Assembly (NCBI GenBank): GCA_017469945.1
Contig: JAFUFI010000029.1
Span: 62,001-126,000 of the forward strand
Origin: Lachnospiraceae bacterium
Lineage (GTDB): Bacteria; Bacillota; Clostridia; Lachnospirales; Lachnospiraceae
DNA length: 64,000 nucleotides
Direction of reading: 5' to 3'
This document shows positions 60,433-64,000 of this stretch, one piece after another (within the stretch, counting starts at the first letter, position 1; every line of letters starts with the position of its first letter). Position numbers and translations under genes: made by a program. The notes under the pieces are model-generated. The model ran no database searches, was not told where the DNA came from, and saw only the letters and a program-made list of their open reading frames with translations.

Positions 60433-62085
60433 TTATTCAGGAGGGAGTAGTTCAGGCTTCCTCCAGTTATTACCAAGTTTAACTATGTAATAATATAGCC
60501 CCAGTTCATCATCGCGTACTTCTGAGATATATCCATCATAAGGGTATGCAGGCATTGCATCAACTTTTGCACCGAAGTATTCGTCAAAGTAGTATCTGAA
60601 GGCAATGGTAGCGCCATCGGAGAAGTATGGTGTATCTCCGATAGGATATCCGCAGGTCTTTAAAAACTTATATAAACGTCCTCTTAGGATTCTGTTTGAG
60701 TCCCAGTTTATAGAGGAACTTCCTATGGTGGCATAGCCGGGTAGACACATATCGTTGTAAGTTATATTTACATCCCCAAGAAATACAACTTGGTTTCTTT
60801 CGTCCTCGGGAAGATTGTTATCTATAAAGAACTGATTGAGATCTTTTTTCAGATCTTTGGCAATAAGTTTTTCTTGATCAAATCTATATTCATTGGTGTA
60901 GTACAAACGTGTCGTGTAATTGAGTCCCTTCATGGAGTCAATAAACAACAGGATGCAGGAAGCTATTATGAGAACCGACTTAAAGATCGTTACTCGTTTT
61001 ATACTACGACATTTATCAAAAAAGAAGATAAATTCCGAATAACAAAATAGAAATACAAGTGCTTCAGCAATTGGAAAAATATATCTCATTCGTGGGCTTA
61101 CTTCGCTTCCGAATAAAAGGACAAAGAAAAACGGTGAAGCAAATACAAATAATTCGCATAAAACAGGTAGTAAATACTGAGATATTTTTTTTCGCGTTTT
61201 AAAGCAGTTGATGACAGTAAGGGCAAAGGTAATCAGACATAGCGGCACATACAGAAAACTATATAACTCTGATCCTTTTAAAACAGCTTTGATCACGCGC
61301 AAAATATTCAGGATTCCCATCTTGATCCCTACTTGTGGCCAAATGATCTGTTCTGTGAGGTAAGAGGAGTATTGAGAATAGAATAATGCTGTAATGACCT
61401 CGTATATAACAAAGCCTGCTATAACAAATACAGCCTGGGTAGCAAGAAATATGATCTGTTTCTTAAAGGATTCTTTTTCATGAAGAGAAGCAATCGCAAA
61501 TGTGCAGCATACATATGTCACATAAATGATCATGTTAAGCTGATAAGTGCTTACTACCAACTGAAACAGTGCTGAACTTAAAAGCAACAGGCATATTTTT
61601 ACGGGTACTTTGCTGTTTATTGATAAACTTATCAAGATATCAATCAAAGGGATTAATAATAAAGAAATAAGTACCGGGACACTTTGACTTAAGAAGTACA
61701 ACTGGCATGCCCAGTAAGGTGATACTATGAATATAATACAAAATGGGAACAGGAGATTTTTAAGTTCTTTTTTCTGAATCATTATGGCTGCAAAAAAGAA
61801 AAGGGGCACAAAAATTAACAGAAAGAAGGTCAGAGAATTAGTAAGCCAGAGATTAAATTTGGTCATCCCCAAAAGATTTCTGATCCACAGGATACCTTGC
61901 CTTCCTTGTCCGTCATAGGCTTCAATTCCTAAAATTGCTGCTTCGGTATCGATTCCAATTACATTCGAAAAGATCATACTGCCATGTGCAATGAAAGCAA
62001 CAATAAATATGGAAAGAAGTGACCATATCGGAAAAGAAAGTATATTTTTTTTAAGCTCTTTGAATACTTGCAGGTTATTTGCCAT
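60433..62085 (-). CDS. multi-pass glucosyltransferase-like membrane protein
   Basis: This is a 550-residue protein with about eleven membrane segments up to residue 385 and a soluble C-terminal domain. It looks like the GtrII/Glucos_trans_II type of membrane glycosyltransferase that modifies surface polysaccharides, for example through GIDTEAAILGIEAYDGQGRQG in the first loop. Base composition is more AT-rich than its neighbours, which suggests transfer. The stop is five bases from R5. The family call is by overall layout and not a clear motif. Confidence 0.6.
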   Translation of the reverse strand: MANNLQVFKELKKNILSFPIWSLLSIFIVAFIAHGSMIFSNVIGIDTEAAILGIEAYDGQGRQGILWIRNLLGMTKFNLWLTNSLTFFLLIFVPLFFFAAIMIQKKELKNLLFPFCIIFIVSPYWACQLYFLSQSVPVLISLLLIPLIDILISLSINSKVPVKICLLLLSSALFQLVVSTYQLNMIIYVTYVCCTFAIASLHEKESFKKQIIFLATQAVFVIAGFVIYEVITALFYSQYSSYLTEQIIWPQVGIKMGILNILRVIKAVLKGSELYSFLYVPLCLITFALTVINCFKTRKKISQYLLPVLCELFVFASPFFFVLLFGSEVSPRMRYIFPIAEALVFLFCYSEFIFFFDKCRSIKRVTIFKSVLIIASCILLFIDSMKGLNYTTRLYYTNEYRFDQEKLIAKDLKKDLNQFFIDNNLPEDERNQVVFLGDVNITYNDMCLPGYATIGSSSINWDSNRILRGRLYKFLKTCGYPIGDTPYFSDGATIAFRYYFDEYFGAKVDAMPAYPYDGYISEVRDDELGLYYYIVKLGNNWRKPELLPPE

Positions 62086-62190
62086 GAGTTATTCTCCTTC
62101 GGAAAACTAGAAAAAAAGACATAAAAATTATATATATATATATATTAAGTCAAGTCCATTTCACCCTTTTTACAATGCATTCCTTTATGA

Positions 62191-62313
62191 TCTTTGTTGA
62201 TATTAAGATCATGGAAGGGACAGGGCGGAGAAGTAACCATTGATAAGGTTTTTCTGCTAAGTTTTGAGGAGTATAAAAAGTATACGACCATTATCACGAA
62301 GAGTATAGGCGAT
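62191..62313 (+). pseudogene. 3' remnant of a DUF6273-like gene, cut by repeat R6
   Basis: The open frame 62191-62350 has no usable start. It contains GGEVTIDKVFLLSFEEYKKY, which looks like the DKVFLLS..E...Y segment of DUF6273 domains, then continues directly into R6 and ends TAG. I read it as a gene fragment whose rest was lost. The remaining gap from 62086 shows only an AT-rich run (ATATATATAT) and no gene. Confidence 0.4.
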
Positions 62314-62347
62314 GAGGACACAGGGGGACGGAGATGGTGGGTCATTT
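62314..62347. repeat. REP-like element R6 (truncated)
   Basis: R6 is a single half-element. GACACAGGGGGACGGAGATG is followed by GTGGGTCATTTA. Only the head type is present, and the core has diverged (GGAGATGGTGGG for GGGGTTGGGGG). It is at the 3' end of the RAYT gene, whose TGA stop (minus strand) lies inside it. Confidence 0.8.
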
Positions 62348-63121
62348 AGCCGATCTGCTGATCCTTTTTACAGTGGATTCTGAAACACCCATAAGTCTTG
62401 AAACTTGTTTTGACGATAAACCTTTTCTTCTCAGCTTGCGGATAAAGTTATTGCGCAAAGTTCTCGGAAGATTATCGGCAGCAGACGTTGAAGGCAGTCC
62501 TGTTACGGCATGATATACCTCAAGCGCTTTTTCATCTGTTAAATAAAACAATCTTTCTTTGTGATCATTTTCAAAGAATCTGTCGCCTGCTGAACCGTTT
62601 TGAGTAGCAAAATATCTAAAGAGCGACTCCTTTATTCCTACGATTTCGTAAGCAAAAGATGTGTTGACGATTGGATTTTCCTGACCATAATATGCATTCG
62701 CACTGCTCCAACGATAATCAGTTTGAAATTTGCAAATGTTTGCCTTTACAGGATTGTTGTGGATGTAAAAGAGCACCGAAAGAAAAGCGTCGTTATCCTC
62801 GATAACAAAGCTGTGGAATCGGTCCTGAAAAAGATGTCCCGACCGTCTGTATTTATTATTGTACCATTTCACGAATTTCGTTTCTAAACTTAGGAAAAAA
62901 AGCGAAAGCTTATCCGGTGCAGAATTAAGTAAAATGTGAATGTGGTTGTCCATTAGACAGTAAGCATATATCTCGATATCGTAATTCTTTTTGTAATCTG
63001 ACAAAACGTATAGGAATTTTTTATAATCAGATTCTTCCTCAAAGATGATCTGCTTATTAACAGATCGAAGAACGATATGATATATGCCCGTTGAACTTAG
63101 AGTTCTAGATTTTCTAGGCAT
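62342..63121 (-). CDS. REP-associated tyrosine transposase (RAYT), Y1/HUH type
   Basis: This is a 259-residue Y1-type transposase. It begins MPRKSRTLSSTGIYHIVLRS. The HUH pair is in YAYCLMDNHIHILL (His-Ile-His). RSGHLFQDRFHSFVI and FYIHNNPVKANI are typical, and a candidate tyrosine is in WSSANAYYGQ. The C-terminal part (about 215-259) is an added helix-turn-helix (LSSKQVSRLMGVSESTVKR). The ATG follows a GGGGGAG site; a longer frame upstream lacks one. The gene is flanked by repeat copies R6 and R7, its expected substrates. RAYTs mobilise REP hairpins and do not move as ordinary insertion sequences. Confidence 0.92.
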   Translation of the reverse strand: MPRKSRTLSSTGIYHIVLRSVNKQIIFEEESDYKKFLYVLSDYKKNYDIEIYAYCLMDNHIHILLNSAPDKLSLFFLSLETKFVKWYNNKYRRSGHLFQDRFHSFVIEDNDAFLSVLFYIHNNPVKANICKFQTDYRWSSANAYYGQENPIVNTSFAYEIVGIKESLFRYFATQNGSAGDRFFENDHKERLFYLTDEKALEVYHAVTGLPSTSAADNLPRTLRNNFIRKLRRKGLSSKQVSRLMGVSESTVKRISRSAK

Positions 63122-63212
63122 ATATTCTCCCCCATAAATATTAGTTTGTTTTGCAACCAAGTTGCAGAGTGCATTATACACATGCTTTATCAAAAAATCA
63201 AGAGGTAAATGA

Positions 63213-63310
63213 AAAATGACACAGGGGGACGGGGTTGGGGGGTCATTTTCAGAAAAGTTTGGATTTAGTCTGACTATGACACAGCAACCCCGTCCCCGGG
63301 GGTCATTTTT
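63213..63310. repeat. REP-like element R7 (full length, next to RAYT)
   Basis: R7 is a 98-base copy: head TGACACAGGGGGACGGGGTT with GGGGGGTCATTTTC, apex AGAAAAGTTTGGATTTAGTC and tail AACCCCGTCCCCGGGGG with TCATTTTTTT. The basal stem has at least 12 pairs. It lies 92 bases upstream of the RAYT start on the opposite side from R6. The region 63311-63487 between it and the kinase gene is AT-rich with no clear promoter. Confidence 0.88.
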
Positions 63311-63487
63311 TTAATATAAAGACTCTGCGCTTTTCTTCGGTTTCTCCTTTTGGGATGACCATTGGTTATTCACATGAACATTATACACTGAAACCCAAAG
63401 AAATATAAGATTTAGCTTGAAAAAATATATTAATTCGCTTAGCCTTTTATTAGGGAGTTTGTTTATTTTGCGAGGAGGTAAAAGCAA

Positions 63488-64000
63488 ATGGGACTTAAAG
63501 CAGAAGTATATCTTTTTGGACAGATACTTGGGACGCACTCATTTTTGCTTAAGGACGGATTTCTTAAGCCGGATGAGTATTCGGAAATCGCAGAAAAGTA
63601 TTTCCTTCCCGGTGGTGAAACGGGAACGGCAGCTACAGTACTTGATTCTCTTGGAGTTTCGGTCAAGATGGACGGCACATGGATTGGAACTGAAGTTGCA
63701 CCGATGTTAAAGTCATTTTATCAGGATAAGAAGGTTGACCTGTCGCTGCTTCATTTTATGGAAGATGATCCCGGGATCATGGATTATGTTGTTATTGCAG
63801 ATTTGGTCAGGTCACCAATGGGTAGATTTCAGACTCTTTTTGCATCCGGTAAAAGATGGTGGAACATCCCCAAGGAGGGAGATATATCAGGGTGCAAGGT
63901 TGCTGCCATAGATCCTTTTTTCGGAGAAGAGACGCTCAAAGCGGCAGAAATCTGTAAAAAACTTGATATCCCATATGTAACCATAGACAGCAGGCACGAT
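63488..64000 (+). CDS. PfkB-family carbohydrate kinase (5' part, runs off the window)
   Basis: The frame opens at an ATG seven bases after GAGGAGGT and is still open at the window end (171 codons). It begins MGLKAEVYLFGQILGTHSF. GGETGTAATVLDSLGVSVKM near residues 44-63 is the conserved N-terminal GG region of ribokinase/PfkB kinases, and SRHD closes the visible part. The phosphorylated sugar cannot be told without the C-terminal half. Confidence 0.8.
   Translation, partial: MGLKAEVYLFGQILGTHSFLLKDGFLKPDEYSEIAEKYFLPGGETGTAATVLDSLGVSVKMDGTWIGTEVAPMLKSFYQDKKVDLSLLHFMEDDPGIMDYVVIADLVRSPMGRFQTLFASGKRWWNIPKEGDISGCKVAAIDPFFGEETLKAAEICKKLDIPYVTIDSRHD

Noticed and set aside
62342..63193. Ordinary insertion sequence of the IS200 type
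   Set aside because: The protein has the RAYT layout with a C-terminal HTH, and flanking DNA shows REP copies instead of IS ends; no second orfB-like gene is present.
51745..63310. CRISPR array
   Set aside because: The repeats are dispersed kilobases apart with whole genes between them, are palindromic and variable in structure, and no cas genes are present.

Overview
This window looks like chromosome from an anaerobic Clostridia bacterium, most likely a Lachnospiraceae member related to Butyrivibrio or Roseburia. The evidence is the gene order of the S10-spc-alpha ribosomal clusters, the zinc-type S14 and adenylate kinase, L17 with a large insertion, abundant c-di-GMP and YesM/YesN signalling, a CD1871A-type mini-protein, and GH43/GH2 glycosidases. 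No rRNA, tRNA or CRISPR array is visible.

1-13.1 kb: an almost complete S10/spc/alpha ribosomal protein block on the + strand, running rplV-rpsC-rplP-rpmC-rpsQ-rplN-rplX-rplE-rpsN-rpsH-rplF-rplR-rpsE-rpmD-rplO-secY-adk-map-infA-rpmJ-rpsM-rpsK-rpsD-rpoA-rplQ. The longer gaps carry compact perfect hairpins just ahead of the next gene. The block ends in a strong intrinsic terminator. 13.1-17.1 kb: an unknown membrane-anchored protein, then the ECF energy-coupling module (ecfA1-ecfA2-ecfT) and truA.

17-32 kb: signalling, metal and redox genes. A c-di-GMP phosphodiesterase (EAL) diverges from a PilZ receptor and a diguanylate cyclase. A ZIP metal transporter with a palindromic operator, a TlpA-like lipoprotein, a chemoreceptor, a CD1871A/4Fe-4S/CaCA operon, a cytoplasmic sugar-binding-fold GGDEF protein with a riboswitch-like leader, a two-gene SUF (SMS-type) Fe-S system and a MerR regulator follow.

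32-50.8 kb: nutrient acquisition. This part holds GH43, a PlsC-like acyltransferase with a zinc ribbon, a GltS-like symporter, a YtfQ-like binding protein with a YesM/YesN two-component system, a second binding protein with a double-ATPase and two-permease sugar ABC transporter, a siderophore/iron ABC operon that shares the GTTAG-N6-CTAAC operator with the ZIP gene, a PTS_EIIC_2 membrane protein and a CPBP protease.

50.8-64 kb: accessory zone. DUF2975 plus an XRE regulator, a rhodanese-TtcA-like fusion, a LysR regulator divergent from metE, GH2 beta-galactosidase, a double GNAT, a membrane glucosyltransferase-like protein, a REP-associated tyrosine transposase (RAYT) and the start of a PfkB kinase. 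Seven loci carry copies of one GC-rich palindromic repeat built on TGACACAGGGGGACGGGG and TCATTTT. Two copies flank the RAYT gene, and most genes here end inside or within a few bases of a copy. I consider this RAYT/REP system, with repeats that supply stop codons, the most interesting feature. The structured leader at 27.05-27.13 kb and the shared metal operator come next.
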